Positions 49,578 to 61,775 of a DNA stretch of 64,000 bases are shown here, one piece after another. Below the pieces are notes generated by a model that ran no database searches, was not told the DNA's origin, and worked only from the letters and a program-made list of their open reading frames with translations. Made by a program: the position numbers and the translations under genes. Within the stretch, counting starts at the first letter, position 1. The number at the start of each line of letters is the position of its first letter. Source of the stretch: Stutzerimonas stutzeri TS44 (GTDB lineage: Bacteria > Pseudomonadota > Gammaproteobacteria > Pseudomonadales > Pseudomonadaceae); contig AJXE01000003.1 of the NCBI GenBank assembly GCA_000263395.1, positions 248,001 to 312,000 of the forward strand, in the 5' to 3' direction.

Positions 49578-51785
49578 ATGTCCGTTCCCTTTGCCCGTAC
49601 CGCCCTCGCCGCCGCCCTGCTCGGCAGCAGCCTTGGTGTCATGGCCCAGTCTTCTCCGGTCACGCTGGACAGCATGGTTGTCAGCGCCACCGGCTTCGAG
49701 CAGAAGATCACCGAGGCGCCAGCGAGCATCAGCGTGATCACCCGGGAAGAACTGCAGGAAAAGCGCTTCAGCAGCATCGCCGAAGCACTGCAGGACGTCG
49801 AAGGCGTGGACGTGCATGGCAACACCGGCAAGACCGGCGGACTGAACATCAGCATCCGCGGCATGCCCAGCGAATACACACTGATCCTCATCGACGGCCG
49901 CCGCCAGAATGCTCCCGGCGACGTTGCGCCCAACGGCTTCGGTGAAACCTCCACCAGCTTCATGCCGCCGCCCTCGGCGATCGAGCGGATCGAGGTCATC
50001 CGCGGTCCGATGTCCACTCTGTACGGCTCCGATGCGCTCGGCGGGGTGGTCAACATCATCACCCGCAAGGTCGGCAAGGAATGGGCCTCGTCGGTTGGCG
50101 TCGAGCATACCGTGCAGGAGCACAGCGACTACGGCGATAGCTCGAAGATCAACTTCTACAGCAGCGGCCCGCTGATCGACGACAAGCTGGGCCTGGCGCT
50201 GCGCGGCAGTTTCTACGACCGCGATAGCGCCAGCCTGGAATTCTCCGATTCACACCTGCCACTGAGTACCCGCGGCCCGTCGCCGGTGGAAGCCGAGAAC
50301 TGGAGCGCCGGCGGCCGGCTGGCCTTCACCCCCAACCAGGATCACGACATTTCCCTGGACCTGGATCGCTCGATCCAGACCTACGGCAACGACAACTGCC
50401 AGCTCGGCAGCCTGGACGGGCTCGATCAGGACGACTGCACCACCGCATCCACCAGCGCCTGGGGCTACCGCGACGAACTGCGTTTCGAGCGCGAATCGGC
50501 GACGCTGGCGCACACTGGGCGTTTCGCCTTCGGCACGCTGGATTCGAGTCTGATGCGCAACACCACCGAAACCATCGGCCGTACCAATCCCGGTACTCTC
50601 GGCAACCCCACCAATGCCGTACTGCCCGGGGTGATCGCCGGCTCCGATCGCGAACTGAAGGCCACCAACCTGGTGTTCGACAGCAAGCTGGTGATGCCAC
50701 TCGGCGAGGCCAACCTGCTGACGCTCGGCGGCCAGTGGTGGGAGGCCGAACTGGACGACGGCATCGCGCTGGACACCTTCGAGCAGACCACCTGGGCATT
50801 GTTCGCCGAGAACGAGTGGCGCATCCGCGACGACCTCGCCTTGACCGTCGGCGCACGCTACGACGACCACGAGGAGTTCGGCGGGCAGATCACTCCGCGC
50901 ACCTATCTGGTGTGGAACACCAACGACAACTGGACCATGAAGGGCGGCGTGAGCAAGGGCTACCGCGCACCGGCGATCAACGACCTGCATGACGGCATCA
51001 ACGGCGTGACACGCCAGGGCCGCACCCTGACCCTCGGCAACCCCGACCTCGACCCGGAGCAATCCACCAGCTACGAATTCGGCCTGTACTACGACAACCT
51101 CGCCGGCTTCAACGCCAACGGCACGCTGTTCTACACCGATTTCAAGGACAAGATCATGTCCGGTCCGGACGTCAACTGTGCCACCACGCCCCGCGCCGGC
51201 GGCTGCCAGTGGCTGGCCGGCACTGGCCAGAGCGTCTACAGCCAGCAGGTCAACGTCGGCGAGGCGAAGACCCAGGGCATCGAACTGGCGACCCGCATTC
51301 CGCTGGCCGACGCCTGGTGGATCAATGCCAACTACACCTACACCGAGAGCGAGCAGAAGAGTGGCGACAACAAAGGCCGGCCGCTGACCAACACGCCTGA
51401 CCACATGCTCAACGCGCGTCTGAACTGGCAGGCCACCGACCGCCTGAAGACCTGGCTGGCGTACGAATACCGCAGCGAAACCCTGCGCTTCCTCGATGCC
51501 CGCTCGACGCTCAGCGGTGACGATGCGGCCGTCTACGATCAGGTCGGCAACGAACTGGGCGCGTACAGCCTGTTCCACCTCGGCGCCAGCTATCGCGCCA
51601 GCCAGAACCTGACCCTGCAGGCTGCCATCTACAACCTGCTCGACAAGGACTTCCTGCGCAGCGACGCCTACATCGGCAGCAACGGCCTGGACTACGTCAG
51701 CGAGTACAGCCACAGCACCCGCTCGACCTCCGGCTACATCCCCGAAGGGCGGCGGCTCTGGCTGTCTGCCAACCTGGCGTTCTGA
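49578..51785 (+). CDS. TonB-dependent outer membrane receptor (FepA/CirA-like siderophore type)
   Basis: A 735-residue receptor. Signal peptide (VPFARTALAAALLGSSLGVMA|QS), a TonB-box-like stretch (LDSMVVSATG), plug domain (about 40-160, with ISIRGMPSEYTLILIDGRRQN and VIRGPMSTLYGSDALGGVVNIITRK) and a 22-strand barrel ending in the aromatic motif RRLWLSANLAF. The plug resembles catecholate siderophore or colicin receptors; the ligand is not known. AGGAG precedes the ATG at 49578. No tonB, exbBD or siderophore gene adjoins it. Confidence 0.9.
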   Translation: MSVPFARTALAAALLGSSLGVMAQSSPVTLDSMVVSATGFEQKITEAPASISVITREELQEKRFSSIAEALQDVEGVDVHGNTGKTGGLNISIRGMPSEYTLILIDGRRQNAPGDVAPNGFGETSTSFMPPPSAIERIEVIRGPMSTLYGSDALGGVVNIITRKVGKEWASSVGVEHTVQEHSDYGDSSKINFYSSGPLIDDKLGLALRGSFYDRDSASLEFSDSHLPLSTRGPSPVEAENWSAGGRLAFTPNQDHDISLDLDRSIQTYGNDNCQLGSLDGLDQDDCTTASTSAWGYRDELRFERESATLAHTGRFAFGTLDSSLMRNTTETIGRTNPGTLGNPTNAVLPGVIAGSDRELKATNLVFDSKLVMPLGEANLLTLGGQWWEAELDDGIALDTFEQTTWALFAENEWRIRDDLALTVGARYDDHEEFGGQITPRTYLVWNTNDNWTMKGGVSKGYRAPAINDLHDGINGVTRQGRTLTLGNPDLDPEQSTSYEFGLYYDNLAGFNANGTLFYTDFKDKIMSGPDVNCATTPRAGGCQWLAGTGQSVYSQQVNVGEAKTQGIELATRIPLADAWWINANYTYTESEQKSGDNKGRPLTNTPDHMLNARLNWQATDRLKTWLAYEYRSETLRFLDARSTLSGDDAAVYDQVGNELGAYSLFHLGASYRASQNLTLQAAIYNLLDKDFLRSDAYIGSNGLDYVSEYSHSTRSTSGYIPEGRRLWLSANLAF

Positions 51786-51800
51786 CGCCGACCACCGTAA

Positions 51801-51835
51801 CGACAGAGCCGGGCTTTGCCCGGCTCTGTCGTTTT
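51801..51835 (+). terminator. Intrinsic terminator after the TonB-dependent receptor
   Basis: A perfect 14-base stem (CGACAGAGCCGGGC and complement) with a TTT loop is followed by TTTT. It stands between the convergent receptor and norD genes. Confidence 0.92.
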
Positions 51836-51887
51836 CCACATCGAACGAATCACGTGGCGCGGCCGCAACCGCCCGTTCCGCGTTGCG

Positions 51888-53729
51888 CTACGGCTGGGTC
51901 AGCTGCTTGTACAGCTGCGGCAGGCGGAACGGCAGCTGCTGCGGCTCCTTGATCAGCGTGTAGCCGTTGGCGCCGAACATGTAGGGCAGGTAGTCGCCGG
52001 CCTCGCGGTCGATGGTGATGCAGAACGGCAGCAGGCCCTGCTTGCGCGCTTCCATCACCGCCTGGCGGGTGTCCTCGACGCCATAGCGACCCTCATAGAG
52101 ATCCAGATCGTTGGGCTTGCCGTCGGTCACCAGCAGCAACAGCTTGCGCCGCTGCTTGCAGTTGCCGAGCAGCTCGGTGGCCTGGCGAATCGCCGCGCCC
52201 ATGCGGGTGTAGTAACCGGGCTTGAGCGCCTGGATGCGTCCGCGGGTCTCGTCGCCATAGGGCTGGCGGAAGCTCTTCAGCTCCTGCATGCGCACCTGCT
52301 GACGGCGCAGCGAGGAAAAACCGTAGAGCGCGAACTGGTCGCCGACCGCCGACAGCGCCTCGCCGAACAGCAGCAGGCTGTCGGTGATCACGTCGATCAC
52401 CCGGTGCTCGTTGTCCAGGTGCGCATCGGTGGACATCGACAGGTCGGCCAGCAGCAGACAAGCCAGGTCGCGACGATTCTGCCGCTGCTCCATGAACAGC
52501 CCACGCTCGGCGCACTGGCCGTTCTGCCGCTCGACGTGGAAGTCCAGCCAGGCCTGCAGATCCAGCTCCGAGCCCTGCGGTTGCTGGCGCAGCCACTGAC
52601 GATCATTGCGCAGGTGCTCGAACTGCCGGCGCAGACGGCGTGCCAGCGGCGCCAGATGCAGCGGCAGCGGTTTGGCCTCCGAGCCGCGCGGCAGCATCAT
52701 CTGCAGGTTGACGAAGTCCTTCTGCAGGGTTTGCTTGCGGTAATCCCACTCGGGCAGCTTGATGCCCTCGCCCAGCGGCACGTCATCGAAATCGGCTGCC
52801 GGCAAGTCCAGATCGAGCTTGAGCCCGCCGCCCTGGCGCATGCGCTGGCGCGACAGCGCCAGCTCGTCGAGATCCTCGGCGACGCGCGCGGCATCCAGAT
52901 CCTCGGTATCGTCGCCGCAGCGATCCAGTTCGACGTGTTCCGACCAGCTGAACAGGTTTTCCAGGCGGAACAGCAGCAGCCCGCCCTTGCTGGTGCTTTC
53001 CTCGACGCGCTTGGCGCGCTTGCGCTGGCGCGATTCGCCACCCGGCGGGGTTTCCAGATTGCCCTCACCGTCTTCACCACGGTCGGCAGCCTGCGGCTCG
53101 CCGAGATTTTCCGCCGGGTACAGCCACAGCGGCAGCGGCCAGGGCGCGCGCTCGCTGCGCGGGAACTGGCTGACGCTGCCGGGCTCGCGCAGCGCCTGGC
53201 ACAACGCCCGTTCCAGCGCGGCCTCGCCCTTGGGCAGCTGGTCAGGATCGGGACGCAGTGCCAGATGGGCCTCGACCAGTCGCTGATAGCGTGGGCGCAT
53301 GGCGGGAAATTGTTCCAGCAGCTGCTGCGTCCAGCGCTGGTTGTCACGCGCCCAGTGGCGCATCTCACCGGCCTGCGCTGCGAGCAGCGCCAGCCAGCGG
53401 TAGAGATCCTGGTTCAGCGCGGCCTCGGGGTACACCGAGAGGCTTTGCGGAAGCCGAAGGTTGTTGCGATCGCACCAGGCCACCGGCAATTGTTTGCAGG
53501 TGCCGGCGACCTGTTGCAGCAGGTTGCGCCGCAGCAGCATATCCCGCGCGGCGGCGGCTTCGACACCGACACCGCTGGCCCCGCCCATCGCGCGAAACAG
53601 CAGGGCCAACGAGCGCTGCATGCTTTCCAGCTCGACGCACGCCTCGGGGAAATCCGGGCTGGCGCGGCGGGTGATGAAGCGGTGCCAGACGCTGCCGACC
53701 CACTCTTCCACTTCGATGGTAAAGGCCAT
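51888..53729 (-). CDS. norD: Nitric oxide reductase activation protein NorD
   Basis: A 613-residue cytoplasmic protein with a C-terminal von Willebrand factor A domain. The MIDAS motif is DLSMST (about residue 430), with further pieces YGFSSLRRQQVRM and LLLVTDGKPNDLDLYEG. The central region (about 190-260) is charged and low in complexity. NorD works with the AAA+ ATPase NorQ (nirQ, 61776) to activate NorCB, probably by metal insertion. It follows norB on the same strand, with a hairpin between. Confidence 0.93.
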   Translation of the reverse strand: MAFTIEVEEWVGSVWHRFITRRASPDFPEACVELESMQRSLALLFRAMGGASGVGVEAAAARDMLLRRNLLQQVAGTCKQLPVAWCDRNNLRLPQSLSVYPEAALNQDLYRWLALLAAQAGEMRHWARDNQRWTQQLLEQFPAMRPRYQRLVEAHLALRPDPDQLPKGEAALERALCQALREPGSVSQFPRSERAPWPLPLWLYPAENLGEPQAADRGEDGEGNLETPPGGESRQRKRAKRVEESTSKGGLLLFRLENLFSWSEHVELDRCGDDTEDLDAARVAEDLDELALSRQRMRQGGGLKLDLDLPAADFDDVPLGEGIKLPEWDYRKQTLQKDFVNLQMMLPRGSEAKPLPLHLAPLARRLRRQFEHLRNDRQWLRQQPQGSELDLQAWLDFHVERQNGQCAERGLFMEQRQNRRDLACLLLADLSMSTDAHLDNEHRVIDVITDSLLLFGEALSAVGDQFALYGFSSLRRQQVRMQELKSFRQPYGDETRGRIQALKPGYYTRMGAAIRQATELLGNCKQRRKLLLLVTDGKPNDLDLYEGRYGVEDTRQAVMEARKQGLLPFCITIDREAGDYLPYMFGANGYTLIKEPQQLPFRLPQLYKQLTQP

Positions 53730-53754
53730 GGCGGGTTACTCCGTACAAGCATTT

Positions 53755-53791
53755 GAAAAGCGAAACGGCCCGCTAGTACCAGCCGGGCCGT
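53755..53791 (-). terminator. Hairpin with T-rich tail between norB and norD
   Basis: On the minus strand ACGGCCCG, an 11-base loop, CGGGCCGT is followed by TTCGCTTTTC. It may attenuate transcription from norCB into norD, lowering the accessory protein relative to the enzyme. The T tract is interrupted, so partial termination is more likely than complete. Confidence 0.55.
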
Positions 53792-53812
53792 CGGTCATCG
53801 CTACGCTTCGTC

Positions 53813-55273
<1,461 letters not shown>

Positions 55274-55280
55274 TCATCAC

Positions 55281-55721
55281 TCAACCTTCCTTGTTTGGCG
55301 GCCAGTTGTTGGTGTCGATCTTCGAAGTCCACTTGAGGAACTCCGCCAGATCGTCAACTTGCTGCTCGGTCAGATTGAATTGCGGCATCGCGCGGCGTCC
55401 GGGGACGCCGAGTGGCTGAGCCTTCATCCAGGCGTGCAGGAAGGGCTTGAAGGCCTCCTCACCGCCCCGGCGGACGAACACGTTGCCCAGCTCCGGCGCG
55501 AAGTAGGCGCCTTCACCCAGCACGGTGTGGCAGCCGACGCAGTTGTTGTTTTCCCAGACTTCCTTGCCGCGCACTACCGCCTCGGTCAACTCCGAAGCGT
55601 TGGTACGCTCTGGGAAAGTCTGCTCTGTGTGATAGGTCAGGCCTAGGAATACCAGGAAGAAGAACACGCTTCCCCCGAAGTAAATATTCCTGGCCATCCC
55701 CTTGGTGAAGGTGTCGGACAT
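55281..55721 (-). CDS. norC: Nitric oxide reductase cytochrome c subunit NorC
   Basis: A 146-residue protein: an uncleaved N-terminal membrane helix (about 12-30) and a periplasmic cytochrome c domain with Cys61-Val-Gly-Cys64-His65 and a Met ligand (RRAMPQFNL). It hands electrons to NorB. The start MSDTFTKGMARN has GAGGAGG upstream. A DNR-type box is centred about 64 bases upstream of the start codon. Confidence 0.97.
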   Translation of the reverse strand: MSDTFTKGMARNIYFGGSVFFFLVFLGLTYHTEQTFPERTNASELTEAVVRGKEVWENNNCVGCHTVLGEGAYFAPELGNVFVRRGGEEAFKPFLHAWMKAQPLGVPGRRAMPQFNLTEQQVDDLAEFLKWTSKIDTNNWPPNKEG

Positions 55722-55750
55722 GGTCGCCTCCTCATGGCTTGGCGTGGCCA

Positions 55751-55792
55751 GTTTAAGAAGGCGCCTATCGAAACGTGCTTGATGGCAATCAA
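55751..55792 (-). promoter_or_regulatory. norCB promoter: FNR/DNR box with -10
   Basis: TTGATGGCAATCAA (55779-55792) is a perfect TTGAT-N4-ATCAA palindrome. On the minus strand TTAAAC (55756-55751) lies where a -10 belongs if the box is centred at -41.5, the class II activator position. DNR, the NO-responsive CRP/FNR regulator, is the expected activator in pseudomonads. Confidence 0.88.
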
Positions 55793-55920
55793 GAAAAACC
55801 TGAACACAACAGTCGGGCATTACACGAAGGGAAAATCAGCCGGCGCCTGCGCAAAAATGCGCCAGCTCCGATGCCAGAGCAGCCGGCAGTGGGTGCGCCG
55901 GCCTGGCTTAAGCCCGACGC

Positions 55921-56427
55921 TCAGGCGCCGCGCTGGGCGGCCACGCGCAGGCCGGTCTTCTTCAGGATGCGGCTGGACACCAGCATCTCGTCCGCTCGGC
56001 AGGCTTCGCCGAGCAGCGCACGGATCTGGTTGCGATAGGCGTCGATGTCCCGCGCGTCGCGCCCATGCACCATCGCGAAGAGGTTGTAGCGCCAACCGTC
56101 GCGGCGTGGCCGCCGGTAGCAGTGACTGACGAATGCCTGGGCGCCGATCAGCGGGCCGAGGCGGGCCATCTCGGCATCGTCGACATCCCAGACGGTCATG
56201 CCGTTGTGCCGGTAACCCAGCCGGTAGTGGTTGGGTACGGCGGCGATGCGACGGATCGCTCCTGCCGCCTGCAGGCGCTGCAGCAAGGCGAGCGTCGCAT
56301 CCACCTCCAGCCCCAGCTCGTCGGCCAGCCAGGCCCAGGGATCGTCGACCAGCGGCAACCCGGCCTCGGTGAGTTCGACCAGACGTCGCTGCAATTGGGC
56401 GTCAGACGGGGAAGTGCAATCCGACAT
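55921..56427 (-). CDS. nirH: Siroheme decarboxylase subunit NirH (heme d1 synthesis)
   Basis: A 168-residue Lrp/AsnC-like protein, one of four paralogous subunits (NirD, L, G, H) that decarboxylate siroheme to didecarboxysiroheme. It has an N-terminal winged helix and a C-terminal ferredoxin-like domain with HNGMTVWDVDDAEM, CYRRPRRDGWRYNLFAMVHGR, where the His/Tyr-rich stretch parallels NirL. The name follows gene order. It overlaps nirG by 26 bases. Confidence 0.88.
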   Translation of the reverse strand: MSDCTSPSDAQLQRRLVELTEAGLPLVDDPWAWLADELGLEVDATLALLQRLQAAGAIRRIAAVPNHYRLGYRHNGMTVWDVDDAEMARLGPLIGAQAFVSHCYRRPRRDGWRYNLFAMVHGRDARDIDAYRNQIRALLGEACRADEMLVSSRILKKTGLRVAAQRGA

Positions 56428-56845
56428 GATAGGTCTCCTCCTTCGGCAGGTTGAGCACCGGCAAGCCGGTCTGCGCCTCGATCCGCGCGATGGTTTCGGC
56501 GATCCCCTCAGGGGTCGCGCAGCCGAGCACGAACCACATGTTCCAGGCGTGCTCGCGCCGGTAGTTGTGCGCAACCTCCGGCATGGCGTCGAGGATTGCC
56601 GCCACCTCGTCGAAGCGCTCCTCAGGGACGGACAAAGCCGCCAGGGTGAAGGCGCCGCCCAGGCGCTCGATATCGAACATCGGACCGAAGCGGGTCAGCG
56701 TGCCGTCGTCGAGCAGCGCCTGCACGCGTGCGCGCAGCGCCTCGGAACTGCTGCCAAGCTCCTCGGCCAGCGCTTGCCACGGCTGCCGTACCAGTGGCAG
56801 ACCATGCTGCAGGCGGTTGATCAGCTGGCGGTCGAAATCATCCAT
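56402..56845 (-). CDS. nirG: Siroheme decarboxylase subunit NirG
   Basis: A 147-residue paralogue of NirD, with [19 protein letters not shown] at the start and [17 protein letters not shown] in the active domain. NirD and NirG resemble each other (HNYLREH-type motif), as do NirL and NirH (CYQRPRR-type), suggesting paired subunits. It overlaps nirL by eight bases and nirH by 26. Confidence 0.88.
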   Translation of the reverse strand: MDDFDRQLINRLQHGLPLVRQPWQALAEELGSSSEALRARVQALLDDGTLTRFGPMFDIERLGGAFTLAALSVPEERFDEVAAILDAMPEVAHNYRREHAWNMWFVLGCATPEGIAETIARIEAQTGLPVLNLPKEETYHVGLHFPV

Positions 56846-57353
56846 GCGCAGCCTCTCTGACCAGCGGCGGGGCGTAACGGCCGCCGCACTGTTTATAGGC
56901 GCGGGTGCTGAACAGCAACTGGTGCGGCACCTCGCTGAGGCCATGCTCGGCGAGCAGCGTCTCGATCAGCTGGCAGACCTGCTCGCGCTCCCGTCCGTGA
57001 ACCATGCAGAACAGGTTGTACGGCCACTGCGGCAGCCGCCGCGGGCGCTGGTAGCAAAGATTGACGCCGGCAGCCAGGCCGAGCCGGCGACCGATCTCAT
57101 CGACTTCGGCATCGGGGATATCCAGCACCAGCATGGCGTTAGCCCGAAAACCCAGCGCGCGATGCTTGAGCACCAGCCCGACACGGCGGAACAAGCCGTC
57201 CTCCTGCCAGCGCCGGACCTGGTCAAGCACCTGCTCCTCGCTGCTGCCGATCTGCTCGGCGAGCTGTCGATAGGGCCGTGCCGCCAGCGGCAGGCCGGCC
57301 TCCAGCAGGCGGCGCAGGTGCATCGCCTGCAGATCGTTCAGCGCAATGCTCAT
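56838..57353 (-). CDS. nirL: Siroheme decarboxylase subunit NirL
   Basis: A 171-residue Lrp-like subunit with winged helix ([19 protein letters not shown]) and the motif [25 protein letters not shown]. The C-terminus contains [16 protein letters not shown], similar to other NirL/AhbB proteins. Part of the NirDLGH complex in heme d1 synthesis. It overlaps nirD by four bases. Confidence 0.88.
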   Translation of the reverse strand: MSIALNDLQAMHLRRLLEAGLPLAARPYRQLAEQIGSSEEQVLDQVRRWQEDGLFRRVGLVLKHRALGFRANAMLVLDIPDAEVDEIGRRLGLAAGVNLCYQRPRRLPQWPYNLFCMVHGREREQVCQLIETLLAEHGLSEVPHQLLFSTRAYKQCGGRYAPPLVREAAHG

Positions 57354-57808
57354 GACGGTTCTCCCAACGGGAAGCCGAGATCGATGCGGTAGGCATGCAG
57401 CATCGGCAGGTCAAGCGGCACCAGGCCGGTATCGGCCTCAATCTCGGCCAGCAGGCGATCGAGATGCGGGCGGTCCGGGCCGGTCAGCACGAACCACAGG
57501 TTGTAGTGATGCTCGCGCAGATAGTTGTGGTTGACCTCGGGAAAGGCGCTGATGCGCGCAGCAACCTGTTCCAGCCGTGCTTGCGGCACGGCCAGCGCGA
57601 CCAGGGTGCTGGCGCCGGCACGGCTGTGCTCGAACACCGGACCGATCCGCGACAGGCCGCCGAACTCCTGCAGCTGTTCCAGGCGCGCCAGCACCTCGCT
57701 CTCGTCGCAGCCTAGCTCGTCGGCCATGGCGCGATAGGGTTCGGCGCACAGGGGCATGCCGTGCTGATAGCGGTCGATCAGGCGGCGGCTGAGATCGTCG
57801 ATCATCAT
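57350..57808 (-). CDS. nirD: Siroheme decarboxylase subunit NirD
   Basis: A 152-residue Lrp-like subunit: [20 protein letters not shown] winged helix, then [19 protein letters not shown] in the catalytic domain. The ATG at 57808 directly follows the nirF stop. Longer open frames upstream overlap nirF and lack similarity. In some denitrifiers nirD and nirL are fused; here they are separate. Confidence 0.88.
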   Translation of the reverse strand: MMIDDLSRRLIDRYQHGMPLCAEPYRAMADELGCDESEVLARLEQLQEFGGLSRIGPVFEHSRAGASTLVALAVPQARLEQVAARISAFPEVNHNYLREHHYNLWFVLTGPDRPHLDRLLAEIEADTGLVPLDLPMLHAYRIDLGFPLGEPS

Positions 57809-57810
57809 GG

Positions 57811-58989
57811 TCACAGCCCCGTCTCGTGTGCGCGACTGCTGAAGAAGATGCCGCTCGGGCTTTCGGCCGGCAGGCGCTTGAGCAATTGCAGGCGGTACGG
57901 GTCCCACACCTGGACTTCATTGCCGTCGCGCACCGACAGCCAGAGCTGGTCGCCGCGTGCGGTGAATTCCATGTGCAGCACCGCGGGTCCCGGCTCGAGG
58001 TCGGCGATGATCTTGTGCGTTTCGCTGTCGATGACCTGAATCCGGTGGTTGTCCGGGTGGGCGAAGTTGACCCAGATCTGCCGCGCATCGGGCCGTGCCA
58101 TAACGAACACCGGCTGACCGGCGACATCGATGGCGTCGGTCTGCTTCCAGTTCTGCGAATCCATCACCAGCACGCGGTGCTGGCCGATGGCCGGGACGAA
58201 GGTCTGGTTACCGGCGACGGTCCAGCCTTCCAGATGCGGCATCTTGTAGACCGGCAGTTTTTCCTGCCCGCGACCGTAGCCATCGAGAATGCGCTCGACG
58301 CCCTTCTCCGGGTGCCACAGATCGATCTTGCCCATGCCGTCTTCGCCGAACAGGCCGGCGATGTAATAGCGGCCTTCGGGCGTCAGCAAAGCGTCGTAGG
58401 GTTGTTTGCCGATGTTGTCGAAACGCGTGATCTTCGGGGTGTTGCCCTGACTGAAATCCAGCAGCCAGGTTTCGTTGGTATCGAACAGGCTGTAGATGAA
58501 ACGCTTGCCGGGCACGTCGGTGACGCCGACTACCCGCGAATTGCGGCTGCCATCGGCCAGCGGCGTGGCCGGAACGTCGGCAACCAGCTCGAGCGTCTGG
58601 GCGTCGAATACCTTGACGCCACCCGGCTCGTAGTTGCCGACGGCGATCAGCGCGCCGTCCTGGCTGATCGCACCGCCGATGCTGTTGCCAGCCTGCACCA
58701 CGCGCTTGTCGATGCGCTGTTCGAGCAGATCGACCTTGGTCAGCCCGCCGTCGCGGCCGAACACATAGGCGAAGCGCTGATCGCGGGAAAACACCACCGA
58801 GGCGTGGGACAGATCGCCCAAGCCCTCGACCCGTGCCAAGCGGGTCTGACCGCTGCTCTCGATGATTTGCAGGCTGCCGGTGGCGCGCTCGACGATCACG
58901 CCGAGATCGCCGCTGCCACGCAGCGGTTGTTGCGCACAGGCGCCAAGCAACAGGCAGGCCGCGGCCAGCAGCAAAGACGGACGGTTCAT
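57811..58989 (-). CDS. nirF: Heme d1 biosynthesis protein NirF (lipoprotein)
   Basis: A 392-residue eight-bladed propeller protein related to the d1 domain of NirS. Signal with lipobox LLGA|C (Cys17) anchors it in the periplasmic leaflet. Repeats include GDLSHASVVFSRDQRFAYVFGRDGGLTKVDL and a conserved His in PHLEGWTV. NirF acts late in heme d1 synthesis, converting the didecarboxylated intermediate chain made by NirJ to the next precursor. Its ATG overlaps the nirC stop. Confidence 0.94.
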   Translation of the reverse strand: MNRPSLLLAAACLLLGACAQQPLRGSGDLGVIVERATGSLQIIESSGQTRLARVEGLGDLSHASVVFSRDQRFAYVFGRDGGLTKVDLLEQRIDKRVVQAGNSIGGAISQDGALIAVGNYEPGGVKVFDAQTLELVADVPATPLADGSRNSRVVGVTDVPGKRFIYSLFDTNETWLLDFSQGNTPKITRFDNIGKQPYDALLTPEGRYYIAGLFGEDGMGKIDLWHPEKGVERILDGYGRGQEKLPVYKMPHLEGWTVAGNQTFVPAIGQHRVLVMDSQNWKQTDAIDVAGQPVFVMARPDARQIWVNFAHPDNHRIQVIDSETHKIIADLEPGPAVLHMEFTARGDQLWLSVRDGNEVQVWDPYRLQLLKRLPAESPSGIFFSSRAHETGL

Positions 58990-59327
58990 GGCTTTGGATA
59001 TCCTTGCAGAAGCAGATCGACCAGCCAGGCGATGTCCTGCTCGTCGAGCAGGGCCTTCCAGCCGGGCATGGCGGTACCGGGACGACCGTGGGTGACGGTG
59101 GCGATCAGGCTGTCGCGGGGTTTGCCGGCAAGCGCGTCGCGGGTCAGCGCCGGGCCGAGGCCGCCGGTCATGCGCAGGCCGTGGCAGGAGCCACAGTCCT
59201 GCAGGAGCAGATGCTCGAGTTGCGCCTGGCGTTCGGCGTCGGGCGCCGCGGCCAGGGCCGCAGGAATCAAGAGGAGGGACGCCAGGGTCAGCCCCAAACG
59301 TGATACTGCGTGTCGGGAGCGGGTCAT
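58986..59327 (-). CDS. nirC: Cytochrome c NirC (c55x), heme d1 biosynthesis / electron donor
   Basis: A 113-residue secreted c-type cytochrome: signal peptide (MTRSRHAVSRLGLTLASLLLIPAALA|AA), heme motif CGSCH, Met ligand in GRPGTAMPGWKALL. GGAGG precedes ATG 59327. It is proposed to donate electrons to NirS or to NirN in d1 maturation. It overlaps nirF by four bases, with nirM 17 bases upstream. Confidence 0.92.
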   Translation of the reverse strand: MTRSRHAVSRLGLTLASLLLIPAALAAAPDAERQAQLEHLLLQDCGSCHGLRMTGGLGPALTRDALAGKPRDSLIATVTHGRPGTAMPGWKALLDEQDIAWLVDLLLQGYPKP

Positions 59328-59344
59328 GGCGTCCTCCAGGGGTG

Positions 59345-59659
59345 TTACTTGAGGCTCAGGACCCAGGTAGCCAGGGCCTTGGCTTCTTCTTCGGTCACGG
59401 CATTTGGCGGCATCGGGATCGGGCCCCACTTGCCTTGGCTGCCGTTCTTGATGCTGGCGGCCAGCGTATCGACGGCGCCATCAACGCCGGCATTCTTCGC
59501 TGCCACTTCCTTCAGAGCCGGGCCGACCAGTTTGGCGTCGACGCTGTGGCAGGCCGCGCAGGGCTTGCTCTTGAACAGCGCTTCGCCGTCCTGGGCCAGC
59601 GCTGGCTGCAGGGCCAGAGCGCCGCCAAGGGCGAGCAGCGGGAGCAGAACTTTCTTCAT
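59345..59659 (-). CDS. nirM: Cytochrome c551 NirM
   Basis: A 104-residue precursor; signal peptide [22 protein letters not shown], mature about 82 residues starting [17 protein letters not shown] with heme motif CAACH and the Met ligand in GPIPMPPN. The sequence closely matches remembered P. stutzeri c551. It donates electrons to NirS. It follows nirS by 60 bases. Confidence 0.97.
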   Translation of the reverse strand: MKKVLLPLLALGGALALQPALAQDGEALFKSKPCAACHSVDAKLVGPALKEVAAKNAGVDGAVDTLAASIKNGSQGKWGPIPMPPNAVTEEEAKALATWVLSLK

Positions 59660-59719
59660 GAGTACTTCCTCAAGGCTAAAGAAGAGGGCGGATCTTGAGG
59701 CCCGCCCCCGGGGCTAAAC

Positions 59720-61468
<1,749 letters not shown>

Positions 61469-61516
61469 CTAAGTGACGGCGGTGCGGCAATTCCAGTGAT
61501 TAATTGGTGCGGTTGC

Positions 61517-61559
61517 ATCCTAGGAGAGCGCAAATCGCCGAGCGCTTGACGGCAATCAA
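61517..61559 (-). promoter_or_regulatory. nirS promoter: FNR/DNR box with -10
   Basis: The minus strand reads TTGATTGCCGTCAA (61559-61546): one perfect half-site and one with a single change (GTCAA for ATCAA). TAGGAT (61522-61517) is well placed as a -10 for a box at -41.5. The leader before nirS is then about 80 bases. Confidence 0.82.
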
Positions 61560-61673
61560 GAGCCCCCCCGACACCCCCCAGGCGTGACGCCTTGTCGCGG
61601 GGGCGACGATAGCCCGGCATTTGGCGCTGCGAGTAGCGAATGCCTGACCGGCGGCGACCAATTCGAGCGGGGC

Positions 61674-61687
61674 TTGACCGCGATCAA
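61674..61687 (+). promoter_or_regulatory. nirQ promoter: FNR/DNR box
   Basis: TTGACCGCGATCAA, with half-sites TTGAC and ATCAA, is centred 95 bases before the nirQ start. A good -10 at the matching distance was not found, so the start point is open. It likely drives nirQ-norE-norF. Confidence 0.75.
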
Positions 61688-61775
61688 GCTTTGCCGGCGG
61701 ATGCCTTGAGGGGCAGCGATGCGGGCGGTAGTTTGTCGTTCGTGATTAACCGACTACCGCAGTGAGGTATTGCCC

